Assembly: GCA_965218775.1 (NCBI GenBank)
Contig: CBDCLS010000005.1
Coordinates: 1,240,001-1,304,000, forward strand
Length of the DNA: 64,000 nt
Direction: 5' to 3'
Source: CAUZIZ01 sp965218775
Lineage (GTDB): Bacteria > Acidobacteriota > UBA6911 > RPQK01 > JAJDTT01
The notes under the pieces were generated by a model. It worked only from the letters and a program-made list of their open reading frames with translations, searched no databases and was not told the DNA's origin. Within the stretch, counting starts at the first letter, position 1; each line of letters begins with the position of its first letter. A program made the position numbers and the translations under genes. Shown here in pieces: positions 26,551 through 34,724 of the stretch.

Positions 26551-28068
26551 CTATCTCCTCCGACTCTTACTCCCTCGCCTGAAGGCCGCGACACCCGTCA
26601 CCAGCGCCACTACGACCAGAGATATATTAAGCCATTCACCCACCCGAGAGTAAATCGAGCGATAGGAACACGCGCTGACTTGGGCGACCAAGATGCCGTC
26701 CTCGAACAACCCAAGCTCCTGCTGGATACCGCCCAAAAGGTCGATTACGGCCGAATAGCCACTGTTCGCACATCGCAGAATCGGCTTGCGATTCTCTACT
26801 GCCCGGAAGGCTCCGAACTCCAGATGCTGTCTGGGTGCGGCACTACGACCGTACCAGGCATCATTCGTGATATTAACGAGGATTTGAGCTCCTTTTCGCA
26901 CGAATTCCCGAGCCGATTCTGGAAAGATGCCCTCGAAACAGATCGAAGTCCCGAAGGAGATTCCAGAGACTTCGCCCACCACAGGAGTGGTTCCAGCCGA
27001 GAAGCTCGCTACCTCCTGCACCAGAGGTTGGACAAAACTCAACCAATCTGCAGCGGGTACGTATTCCCCAAAAGGCACCAGATGCATCTTGTGGTAGCGG
27101 TAAACAGGCTGTTCGCCAGGGCCGATCAAAAGTGCTCCGTTGTAGTAACGGGTATTCGACCCGGTTTCCACTGAGGTGCTGTTCAGGAGCAGCGGTACAC
27201 CTGAATTCCGGACCTGCCGCTGCCAGAAGGTCCGAAAATAGAAATCTGTGTCGTAGAAGTAGGGATTGGGAGCCTCCGGAAACACCACCCAGGCGGCACC
27301 ATCTGCAACGGCCTGTTGGTAGTACTGGGGCAACACCTCGAAGTATTTCTTGGCGTAGTGTTCAAGGGGCGCTGAAAGCAAAACGTTGGGCTGCACCAGA
27401 GCGGCTCTGATCGATTTTCCTGGAGGGACCTGCCAGACTTCGACCCGATACCAGCCATAGAGGTTTGCTCCCGCAAATAGAAAAGTAAAGATCGAAGGCA
27501 GAGCCCAGGTCCGGTAGCTCCGAAAGCGAAAAAGGGCCAACAGTGCACAGTTGCCGAGAACGACCAGAAACGAGATCAGGTAGACGCCACTGACGTCAGC
27601 GAGCTGCCGCATCCACTCATAGAGATACTGGGAATGCCCCAGCAGGGCCCAGGGAAAGCCACCCACTGCATAGTAGTTTCTGAGAAGCTCGGAAAGCACC
27701 CAGAAGCCAGGAGCGGACCAGAGGGCTGCCGCGCGCGAACGGTTGGCAACGGCGTGGGTCAAGACCGAAAAAGGAAGAAGAAAAAGAGAGAGCATCAGCA
27801 GCATCAATAAGAAAACGGGGATTGAGACCCCCCAACTGAGCCCTCCATAGCCGATCAGAACCTCCGGGATCCAGTAGAGGACGCCGCCAAAATAGGCCAA
27901 TCCCAGAAAGAAATTGCCAGCAACGATGGCCTTCCACGATCGTTCCTGGGTGAGGAAGTACAGATACGGCGTCAGCCCCACCCAGGATAGAAAAAAGAGG
28001 GAGTGATCGGGAAAGGCAAGCCACAGAGCGATACCTGAGATCAGAGGAAGTATCGTGAACGAAAGCAT
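26551..28068 (-). CDS. lnt: apolipoprotein N-acyltransferase
   Basis: The 505-residue inner-membrane enzyme adds the third acyl chain to lipoproteins. The N-terminal half has about six to seven membrane segments. The carbon-nitrogen hydrolase domain shows the glutamate in VVFPEAPNPYF, the lysine in YHKMHLVPFGEYVP and the nucleophile cysteine in GTSICFEGIFPESAR. A final membrane segment is near the C-terminus (ISLVVVALVTGVAAF). It lies three bases upstream of prfB. It fits with the lipoprotein permease gene at the left edge. Confidence 0.95.
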   Translation of the reverse strand: MLSFTILPLISGIALWLAFPDHSLFFLSWVGLTPYLYFLTQERSWKAIVAGNFFLGLAYFGGVLYWIPEVLIGYGGLSWGVSIPVFLLMLLMLSLFLLPFSVLTHAVANRSRAAALWSAPGFWVLSELLRNYYAVGGFPWALLGHSQYLYEWMRQLADVSGVYLISFLVVLGNCALLALFRFRSYRTWALPSIFTFLFAGANLYGWYRVEVWQVPPGKSIRAALVQPNVLLSAPLEHYAKKYFEVLPQYYQQAVADGAAWVVFPEAPNPYFYDTDFYFRTFWQRQVRNSGVPLLLNSTSVETGSNTRYYNGALLIGPGEQPVYRYHKMHLVPFGEYVPAADWLSFVQPLVQEVASFSAGTTPVVGEVSGISFGTSICFEGIFPESAREFVRKGAQILVNITNDAWYGRSAAPRQHLEFGAFRAVENRKPILRCANSGYSAVIDLLGGIQQELGLFEDGILVAQVSACSYRSIYSRVGEWLNISLVVVALVTGVAAFRRGSKSRRR

Positions 28069-28097
28069 GAGTGCCTAGGTGCCCTGACACCAGCGAG

Positions 28098-28691
28098 TCA
28101 GGGGGAGGGCGACGAGGAGATGCTGTTTATGAAATTCGGGAAGCCTGCGGCATCCAATCGGCTCTTGAGCTGGGCGGCCTCTTCCCTGGTTGAAAAATCG
28201 CCGACATAGACACGATGAAGAGGAGTGCCGGAACCAGGCTTCTGCAGACGGCCCGAATAGCCTGCGTCTTCCAACTGCTTTAGCAGCCTTCGGGCATCCT
28301 TTTCCTTGCTCAGAGCGCCAAGTTGGATCGTATAACGCCGTTGAGGCGGCTTCTTCGCAGTTGAGGTGGATGCGCTCGCTGCGGGGACTTTCTCATCTCC
28401 TCCGGCAGCAGCCGTGTCGGTGGAGCCAACCCCCGAAACAGGTTCCGGCGTCTCGGGCGGCGCCCGAGTCTCTCGCTGATGAGAGGGCTGTGTAAGCTCT
28501 TCATAGAATTCCAGGTCGGGTTTCACATCGGGAACCGGCGGTGGTGACTCCGAGAGATTTTGCAGGGGGGAGTCAGCCTCGACGAAATAGGCCTTACCAA
28601 CAAAGAGTCCCAGTCCGAAGAAGAACCAAATGACGACCACTGCGATGCCGTAGAGAGCAAACGACTGGGGCGCGCTAAGTTTCAGACTCAC
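28098..28691 (-). CDS. SPOR-domain membrane protein
   Basis: The 197-residue protein has one membrane segment (about 10-32, FALYGIAVVVIWFFFGLGLF), a proline/serine-rich periplasmic linker and a C-terminal SPOR domain (about 120-190: YTIQLGALSKEKDARRLLKQ through HRVYVGDFSTREEAAQLKSR). SPOR domains bind denuded peptidoglycan at division sites. It overlaps the SPFH gene end by 17 bases. Confidence 0.88.
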   Translation of the reverse strand: MSLKLSAPQSFALYGIAVVVIWFFFGLGLFVGKAYFVEADSPLQNLSESPPPVPDVKPDLEFYEELTQPSHQRETRAPPETPEPVSGVGSTDTAAAGGDEKVPAASASTSTAKKPPQRRYTIQLGALSKEKDARRLLKQLEDAGYSGRLQKPGSGTPLHRVYVGDFSTREEAAQLKSRLDAAGFPNFINSISSSPSP

Positions 28692-29460
28692 TCTTCGTCT
28701 GTTCCTTCACTCGTTTCATTCCCTCTACAAAAGGGGCGAACAAGTCGAGGGGTATGGGAAAGACGATGGTGGAGTTTTGCTCCACTCCAATCTCAGTCAG
28801 GGTCGAGAGGTACCTCAACTGGAACGCAACCGGCTCCCGAGCCAACATCTGCCCCGCCTCCAAGAGTCTTTCGGAAGCCTGGAACTCTCCCTCGGCATGG
28901 ATGATCTTGGCTCGCCGCTCGCGCTCAGCCTCCGCCTGGCGGGCCATGGCCCGCTGCATTTCAGAGGGTAGGTCGACGGTCTTGATCTCGACCATGGTCA
29001 CCTTGATCCCCCAGGGGTCGGTGCTCTGATCCAGAATCGTCTGTAGTCTTTCGTTGAGTTCCTCGCGCTTGCTTAGAAGATCGTCCAGTTCTACCTGTCC
29101 CAGGACCGATCTCAAGGTGGTCTGAGACAGCTGCGAGGTAGCGTAGAGAAAATTCTCGACCGCGACCACCGCGGAATTCGGTTCGATGACGCGGAAATAG
29201 ACGATGGCGTTGACCTTGACCGACACATTGTCGCGCGTAATGACGTCCTGGGCCGGCACATCCATTGTGACCAGGCGGAGGCTGATGCGCTCCATCCGAT
29301 CGATCGGCCAGAACACCAGAATCAGTCCGGGCCCCTTGGACTCAGGCAGCAGACGTCCCAGCCGAAAAATGACGCCGCGCTCATATTCCCGCAAAACATT
29401 CACCACCGAAAGCAGATAGAGAATAAGAATCCCGAAAAGCACCAAATAGGGCATAGTCAT
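28675..29460 (-). CDS. SPFH/stomatin-family membrane protein (slipin)
   Basis: The 261-residue protein has an N-terminal membrane hairpin or segment (YLVLFGILILYLLSVVNVLR), then an SPFH domain starting EYERGVIFRLGRLLPESKGP. The conserved pieces are DVPAQDVITRDNVSVKVNAI and the C-terminal helical region MARQAEAERERRAKIIHAEGE. Next to an NfeD protease gene this is the standard slipin-NfeD pair, thought to organise membrane microdomains and degrade the C-terminal part of the slipin. Confidence 0.93.
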   Translation of the reverse strand: MTMPYLVLFGILILYLLSVVNVLREYERGVIFRLGRLLPESKGPGLILVFWPIDRMERISLRLVTMDVPAQDVITRDNVSVKVNAIVYFRVIEPNSAVVAVENFLYATSQLSQTTLRSVLGQVELDDLLSKREELNERLQTILDQSTDPWGIKVTMVEIKTVDLPSEMQRAMARQAEAERERRAKIIHAEGEFQASERLLEAGQMLAREPVAFQLRYLSTLTEIGVEQNSTIVFPIPLDLFAPFVEGMKRVKEQTKSESET

Positions 29461-29491
29461 AAAAACCTCCCGTCAGGAACCCGCGCAGCCT

Positions 29492-30823
29492 TCAGGGGCC
29501 ACTACTGCTACTTGGCCCCGGCTCAGCAGTCGATTTAGCCTGGGTCAACGATACACCCGAACCATGGTATGGCTCAACGGCCACCACCAGGTTGGCCAAT
29601 CGGGCGACTCTGACCCGGCTCCCTGTTGAAATGGGAACCTCGGACACGGCCTGCCACCTCTCTCCCAGGACGAAGACCTGTCCCCCGTCCTGGTCGATGT
29701 CACTCCGAGCCACGCCAACGAGTCCGACCATACCCGACTCACCCGTGGTAACTCTCGAAAAGTGGGACTTGATCACCAGACGAAGCAAAAACATGGAGAT
29801 CAGACCAAAAGGGATGGCCACGAACAGAGCGAGTTCCAGGCTGATGCGCAATTCCGGGTAGGGAGCGTCAATCAGAAAGAGAATCCCCAGGATCATCGAA
29901 ACAACTCCTCCCATTCCAAGAATGCCAAACCCCTGAATCTTGACCTCAGCAACAAAAAGACCCAATGCCAGAACGATCAGCAGGACTCCGATCAGGTTGA
30001 CCGGAAGAAGCGAGAATCCCAGCAAAGCAAGGAGAAGAGAGATCGCTCCCAGGACTCCAGGCAGAATCAGTCCCGGGTGCGAAAATTCCAGATAGAGACC
30101 CAAGGCACCCATCACGCCTAGGACCAAGGAGAAATTGGGGTCGGCAATCTTGGAGAGAATACGCTGCCGGAAACTCATCTCGACCAGATGGAGCTGATGC
30201 CCCTGGACTCGCAGGACCTGCGTCTCACCCGAGAAACGAGTGATTTCCCTGCCCTCGAGCTGCTCCAACAGCTGATCCTCGCTGGAAGCGATCAGATCTA
30301 TCAGCTTGCCCTCCAAGGCCTCCTGAGCGGTATACGACGCGCTCTCGATGACGCCCTTCTCAGCTAGTTCATAGTTCCGCTTTCTCACCTCAACAATAGC
30401 CCGCAGATTCGCCAAGGAGTCATTCTTCACCTTTTCCAGCATGATCTTGTTTTCCATTCCGAATGGGAAAACCGGATGTGCCGCGCCGGTGTTGGTACCG
30501 GGAGCCATTGCAGCGACGTCAGACGATAGCAGGATGAAGAAGCCGGCAGAGGCGGCATGAGTACCCTGCGGTTCCACGTAGCAGACGACAGGCACGTCGG
30601 AATTCAGAATGGTCTGGATAATCTCCTGCATCGAGATCCCGAGTCCGCCCGGAGTTGAAAGGCTAATCAACAGGAATTCAGCATTCCGTTGTTCAGCCTC
30701 ACGAACCGCTGCAGTAATAAACTCCGAGGTGATGGGGTCAATGACCCCATCGATCCGGACCTTCAGAATCTCACCGTGCAGGGGACCCACAGTGAGCAGG
30801 AGCAGCAGAAAAGCCCTTTTCAT
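29492..30823 (-). CDS. NfeD family membrane serine protease
   Basis: The 443-residue protein has a signal peptide, an N-terminal ClpP-like protease domain with the serine region GTHAASAGFFILLSSDVAAM and a lysine in LEKVKNDSLANLRAIVE, then four to five membrane segments (about 230-350), and a C-terminal OB-fold NfeD domain (VGLVGVARSDIDQDGGQVFV). This is the long form of NfeD. It is the first gene of the operon that continues into the slipin gene. Confidence 0.92.
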   Translation of the reverse strand: MKRAFLLLLLTVGPLHGEILKVRIDGVIDPITSEFITAAVREAEQRNAEFLLISLSTPGGLGISMQEIIQTILNSDVPVVCYVEPQGTHAASAGFFILLSSDVAAMAPGTNTGAAHPVFPFGMENKIMLEKVKNDSLANLRAIVEVRKRNYELAEKGVIESASYTAQEALEGKLIDLIASSEDQLLEQLEGREITRFSGETQVLRVQGHQLHLVEMSFRQRILSKIADPNFSLVLGVMGALGLYLEFSHPGLILPGVLGAISLLLALLGFSLLPVNLIGVLLIVLALGLFVAEVKIQGFGILGMGGVVSMILGILFLIDAPYPELRISLELALFVAIPFGLISMFLLRLVIKSHFSRVTTGESGMVGLVGVARSDIDQDGGQVFVLGERWQAVSEVPISTGSRVRVARLANLVVAVEPYHGSGVSLTQAKSTAEPGPSSSSGP

Positions 30824-30879
30824 TTGAACTCCATGTTACACCATGTGCCGACCGGTCGCGGCGGCTATAATGAAGGGCG

Positions 30880-31131
30880 ATGCTAAGGGTCATCTTATTC
30901 GCTTCCCTGAGAGATCTGGTAGGGAGCTCTGAGATCGAGTTGGATCTTAGCGACGAGACGACTACGGTCCGTGACGTCTTCAACCGCTTGGAGGGCCAGT
31001 TCCCCGGGTTGAAGCGCTACGAGTCGATCCTGCTGATAGCCGTCAATCAGGAATACACTGGATGGGAGCAGTCCGTCGCCGCAGGTGACGAAATCGCGTT
31101 CTTTCCCCCAGTGAGCGGAGGTAGGTCATGA
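30880..31131 (+). CDS. moaD: molybdopterin synthase small subunit
   Basis: The 83-residue ubiquitin-like protein carries the sulfur used to make molybdopterin. It has MLRVILFASLRDLVGSSEIE and ends DEIAFFPPVSGGRS. MoaD normally ends in GG, because the terminal glycine is adenylated and thiocarboxylated; here two residues (RS) follow. Its stop overlaps the moaE start as ATGA. It is divergent from the nfeD operon with 56 bases between starts. Confidence 0.92.
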   Translation: MLRVILFASLRDLVGSSEIELDLSDETTTVRDVFNRLEGQFPGLKRYESILLIAVNQEYTGWEQSVAAGDEIAFFPPVSGGRS

Positions 31132-31541
31132 TACGGATTGTGGACGGCCCAATCGACCGGAACGCGGTGATCGAGGGAGCTAGTTCATCGAAGGCAGGAG
31201 CAATCGTCACCTTTGACGGGGTCGTCCGCAACCACGCCCGCGGCAAGAAAGTGACTCACCTCTACTATGAAGCCTACCCCGAAATGGCAGAGAAGGAGAT
31301 GAAGAAGATTCGGCAAGAGACGATGAGGCGCTGGTCGCTCGAGGGGATGGCGATGGCTCATCGGACAGGCAGACTGGAGATCGGCGACAGCAGCGTCTTC
31401 ATTGCGATCTCGTCCGCCCACAGGGCAGAGGCATTCGAGGCCTGTCGCTTCGCTATCGATTCCTTGAAAACGACGGTCCCTATCTGGAAGAAGGAGCACT
31501 ACGAAGACGGCGAAATCTGGATCGAGGGATACGGCGCATGA
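31128..31541 (+). CDS. moaE: molybdopterin synthase large subunit
   Basis: The 137-residue protein shows GAIVTFDGVVRNHARGKKV, YEAYPEMAEKEM, HRTGRLEIGDSSVFIAIS, HRAEAFEACRFAIDSLK and the catalytic-lysine segment TVPIWKKEHYEDGE. With MoaD it converts precursor Z (cPMP) to molybdopterin. Both ends overlap the neighbouring genes by four bases. Confidence 0.96.
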   Translation: MIRIVDGPIDRNAVIEGASSSKAGAIVTFDGVVRNHARGKKVTHLYYEAYPEMAEKEMKKIRQETMRRWSLEGMAMAHRTGRLEIGDSSVFIAISSAHRAEAFEACRFAIDSLKTTVPIWKKEHYEDGEIWIEGYGA

Positions 31542-32011
31542 AGGCAGCCGTAGTGACCATCAGTGACGGCTGCTACCACGGCCAGCGCGAGGACCTCTCC
31601 GGTGAGGCATTGTCAGAACTGCTGACCCGGCAAGGTTGGTCGGTGGACTTTCGGCGGATCGTACCGGACGAGGTAGAAAGGATCAGGGCACAAATCGTCG
31701 AACTCAGCGATCAGACTCTCAACCTGGTCGTGACTACCGGAGGGACCGGACTGGGTCCTCGAGATGTCACACCGGAGGCAATCCGTCCGGTGCTGGAAAA
31801 GGAGGCGGAAGGTTTGGCAGAGCTGATGCGCTTGCGCGGACTCGAAAAGACGGATTTTGCCGCCCTCTCACGATCCCTGGCAGGCGTCAGAAAGGAAACA
31901 CTCATCCTGGCGCTACCCGGAAGTCCCAAGGGAGCAACCGAGTCTCTCGAGGCTGTAATCAAACTGCTCACACATGCCATCGACTTGATCCAGGGTCGCA
32001 CCAAGCACTGA
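31538..32011 (+). CDS. molybdopterin adenylyltransferase MogA/MoaB family
   Basis: The 157-residue protein has VVTISDGCYHGQREDLSGEA, VVTTGGTGLGPRDVTPEAIR and LPGSPKGATESLEAV, all marks of the MogA/MoaB fold. It adenylates molybdopterin before molybdenum insertion. It is the last gene of the moaD-moaE-mogA unit. MogA versus MoaB cannot be decided by eye. Confidence 0.92.
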   Translation: MKAAVVTISDGCYHGQREDLSGEALSELLTRQGWSVDFRRIVPDEVERIRAQIVELSDQTLNLVVTTGGTGLGPRDVTPEAIRPVLEKEAEGLAELMRLRGLEKTDFAALSRSLAGVRKETLILALPGSPKGATESLEAVIKLLTHAIDLIQGRTKH

Positions 32012-32500
32012 GGTACTACATGGTCCGGCTGCGGGCAGGCAGCCCCCCAGGTACCCGATCCACTTGACTTTCCCCCACCGCTCTGCTCTTCTGGCCACTT
32101 ATTGAATCTGTTCGGTCCGCGAAACGTAAGCGCTCTACTTGGTGGATGGAAAGTTCACAAACTGGTCAGATTTGGGATACAAAAGAATCGACTTGCTGGG
32201 TTGACGCCGTGCGCTAGGGGGAGGCTATCCTGACCGCTTGGCTGCGAAGATCAAGAGAAGTCAACCCCGAACGGGGTTGCGTCTTTTAGTAGAGGGGAGA
32301 GGGTCTGTAGTCAACCCTACAAGGATTGCGTACACTGCCCCATGCCGAAGTCACCCTCATCGCTAGATTGCCGCAACCCGGATGGGGTTGAGGAGCCTTG
32401 AGGTCTGTAGTGACCCAGGGTTCGGAAACCGTATGTGTTTAGCGTGTTTAGTCCAAGGTGTTGCATCTCGGGGAATGCCGTGGCTTGGTTCGATTCCTGG
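32012..32500. repeat. intergenic stretch with small palindromes
   Basis: No gene is recognised. The stretch holds short dyads of the type CAACCCCGAACGGGGTTGCG (about 32262-32281), CAACCCTACAAGGATTGCG, CAACCCGGATGGGGTTGAGG and ACCCAGGGTTCGGAAACC. Similar words recur at 51415-51500 and 53402-53465, so they belong to a dispersed repeat family that lies near broken genes. Confidence 0.6.
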
Positions 32501-32626
32501 ATTGACGAGTCGGTGAGCTGCCACGACTTTATTCGCCTCACGGTCGACAATAAGAACCGCGTCGGATGCTGAGCACGCGGCGACTATCCTGCTCCCTTTG
32601 ACAAAGCAGGTGTGCAGGCCGGCCAT
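32500..32626 (-). pseudogene. inverted N-terminal fragment of a propeller-type protein
   Basis: Read on the minus strand the stretch gives MAGLHTCFVKGSRIVAACSA then SDAVLIVDREANKVVAAHRL, a typical propeller blade. From memory of this protein family the next segment should be RNYDL...HFI.ND.Q.THLNCAWP, which is found starting at 32627 on the plus strand. The two pieces thus look like one gene whose first part has been inverted. The junction sits in the palindrome GGCCGGCC. Confidence 0.5.
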
Positions 32627-34719
32627 CCAGGGCCAGTAAGATATATGGGCGCAACTATGATCTTCGTCGCACCGACGATACGCGAGCCCACTTCATCATC
32701 AATGACCATCAACTGACCCACCTCAACTGCGCGTGGCCTGATGATTCCGGGATCTATGTCGGTATGTTGGTCAACGGCGCTCTCGGATTGTTCGGTTGGG
32801 ATGGCTCGTATCGAGAGCTGGCCCGAGGCTTCGTCGGTTGCCATGGAGTACGCAAACTGCCCAGCGAAACACTACTGGTATCCGACAGCTGTCTCGGATG
32901 TGCTCTTCTTCTCGACCGGGCAAGCTGCCGGGTCGACCATCGGATAGACTTCTCTTGTCATTGGCTACATGACACGGAAACTCCTGATGAGCGACTCTTC
33001 TTCGGGGCGGTCGCCGATCGCAACTGTGTGTCTCTTTTTGATCGCGATCGCGCCGAGTTTGTAACCGCGTGGTCGATGGCGGAGTTTGGTGCTGGGGTTC
33101 AGTTCCTCTCGATCACTCCTATCGACGATCTCACGGAGTCCGCCTTGCTTGGGTCGAAGCCGCAGCTAGTCTCAGCCAATACCAAGCTCGACACTACTCT
33201 CTCGCCAGTTAAGATGCGGCTTGCGGAATTGCAGGCCGAGGTGGACACCCTCCACCAGCAGGTGGCGGCGCGGGACGCCCTCGCAGCTCAGCGCGAGGCA
33301 GCGGTGGCCACAGCCGAGGAGCGGCTCGTGGAACTGCAGGCCGAGATCGAGACCCTCCACCAGCAGCTGGCGGCGCGGGACACCCTCGCGGTCCAACAGG
33401 ATGCCACGGTAGCCAAGGCTGAAAAGCAGCTTACCGAATTGCAGGCCGAGGTGGACACCCTCCACCAGCAGGTGGCGGCGCGAGACGCCCTCGCAGCCCA
33501 GCGCGAGGCCACGGTGGCCACAGCCGAGAAGAGGCTTGCCAAATTGCAGAGTGAGGTAGAGACCCTCCACCAGCAGCAGGCGGCGAGGGATGCCGTCGCG
33601 GACGAGCGGGGAGCCACGGTGGCCAAGGGCGAAAAGCGGCTTACCGAATTGCAGGCCGAAGTGGAGACCCTCCAGCAGCAGGTGGCAGCGAGGGACGCTG
33701 TTGCGGCCCGGCAGGAAGCCACGGTGGCCAAGGGTGAAAAGCGGCTTGCGGAATTACAGGCCGAAATGGAGACCCTCCAGCAGCAGGTGGCAGCAAGGGA
33801 CGCCGTCGCGGCCCAGCAGGAAGCCACAGTGGCCAAGGGCGAAAAGCGGCTTGCGGAATTGCAGGCCGAGATGGAGACCCTCCAGCAGCAGGTGGCAGCC
33901 AGGGACGCCGTCGCGGCCCAGCAGAAGGCCACGCTGGCCAAGGGCGAAAAGCGGCTTGCGGAATTGCAGGCCGAGATGGAGACCCTCCAGCAGCAGGTGG
34001 CAGCCAGAGACGCCGTCGCGGTCCAGCAGAAGGCCACGCTGACCAAGGGCGAAAAGCGGCTCGCGGAATTGCAGACCGAAGTAGAGACCCTCCAGCAGCA
34101 GGTGGCAGCGAGAGACGCCGTCGCAGCCCAGCAGGAGGCCACGCTGGCCAAGGGCGAAAAGCGGCTGTCTAAGCTCCGGCGAGAATTCGAGCGCCGGGGT
34201 GCACAGCTAGCTGAGCGGGATGCGATGGTGGAGCGGCTGGATGAGAGGATCTCCGACCGTGAGCGGCAGATAGCTGAGGTCCAGGACAACCTCAAGGGCC
34301 AGCGCAAGAAACTGTCCGAGTCCAGGACCGAATTGTCCCGACTGCGGAAGAAGCTCATGACAGAGGAGAAGGAGCGGGCTGAGTATCAGACCCGACTCTC
34401 CCAAGCCACTGACTCAATTGAAAAGGCAGCCGTGCGCATGAAGAAGTTAGAAAATCGAGCGCAGACTCTGAAACGCAGTTTCGATGCCCGTAATCAAGAG
34501 ATCGCACAACTCAAGCTGGATCTTGAGCGCAGACAGACGGACATGGTCGCGTTGCGCAGAGAACTGGAGAGCCGCAGTGCCCAAGCTGAGGAACGGAAAG
34601 CCAAGCTGGATGAGCGTGTCGCTGAACTTGCCTATATACAGAATCGGACCGGCTATAAACTCATTGATGTCATTTGCCGGGTGGAAGACAAAACACGAAA
34701 CTTCCTGAAGAAAGATTAA
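32602..34719 (+). CDS. propeller fragment fused to a long coiled coil
   Basis: The frame is open from 32602; the first ATG is 32764 (651 residues from there). The N-terminal 130 or so residues are propeller-like (THLNCAWPDDSGIYVGMLVN, ARGFVGCHGVRKLPSETLLV, SDSCLGCALLLDRASCRVDH). From about residue 145 on there is an uninterrupted coiled coil: nine 35-residue repeats (five heptads each) and then about 190 non-repeated helical residues rich in E, R, K, L and Q. No membrane segment or signal is seen. Because the propeller is incomplete, the present start is uncertain. It directly precedes the asparagine synthetase gene. Confidence 0.6.
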   Translation, partial: QSRCAGRPSRASKIYGRNYDLRRTDDTRAHFIINDHQLTHLNCAWPDDSGIYVGMLVNGALGLFGWDGSYRELARGFVGCHGVRKLPSETLLVSDSCLGCALLLDRASCRVDHRIDFSCHWLHDTETPDERLFFGAVADRNCVSLFDRDRAEFVTAWSMAEFGAGVQFLSITPIDDLTESALLGSKPQLVSANTKLDTTLSPVKMRLAELQAEVDTLHQQVAARDALAAQREAAVATAEERLVELQAEIETLHQQLAARDTLAVQQDATVAKAEKQLTELQAEVDTLHQQVAARDALAAQREATVATAEKRLAKLQSEVETLHQQQAARDAVADERGATVAKGEKRLTELQAEVETLQQQVAARDAVAARQEATVAKGEKRLAELQAEMETLQQQVAARDAVAAQQEATVAKGEKRLAELQAEMETLQQQVAARDAVAAQQKATLAKGEKRLAELQAEMETLQQQVAARDAVAVQQKATLTKGEKRLAELQTEVETLQQQVAARDAVAAQQEATLAKGEKRLSKLRREFERRGAQLAERDAMVERLDERISDRERQIAEVQDNLKGQRKKLSESRTELSRLRKKLMTEEKERAEYQTRLSQATDSIEKAAVRMKKLENRAQTLKRSFDARNQEIAQLKLDLERRQTDMVALRRELESRSAQAEERKAKLDERVAELAYIQNRTGYKLIDVICRVEDKTRNFLKKD
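33217..34161 (+). repeat. nine tandem 105-bp repeats (35-residue, five-heptad units)
   Basis: Units start at 33217, 33322, 33427, 33532, 33637, 33742, 33847, 33952 and 34057, each beginning CGGCTTGCGGAATTGCAGGC or a variant; a tenth, diverged unit starts at 34162. Each encodes a unit such as RLAELQAEMETLQQQVAARD followed by AVAAQQEATVAKGEK. The period is exactly 105 bp, so copy number can change without breaking the frame or the heptad phase. Confidence 0.95.
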
Positions 34720-34724
34720 GCCCT

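Noticed and set aside
33217..34161. CRISPR-like regular repeats
   Set aside because: The repeats are contiguous and coding (five heptads per unit), with no spacers and no cas genes.
33288..34358. 356-codon open frame opposite the coiled-coil repeats
   Set aside because: It is a shadow of the 105-bp repeats, giving a low-complexity Ser/Cys/Ala sequence with no family features.
34674..34724. Longer asparagine synthetase frame
   Set aside because: The catalytic Cys must be residue 2 after the initiator Met, which fixes the start at 34725.
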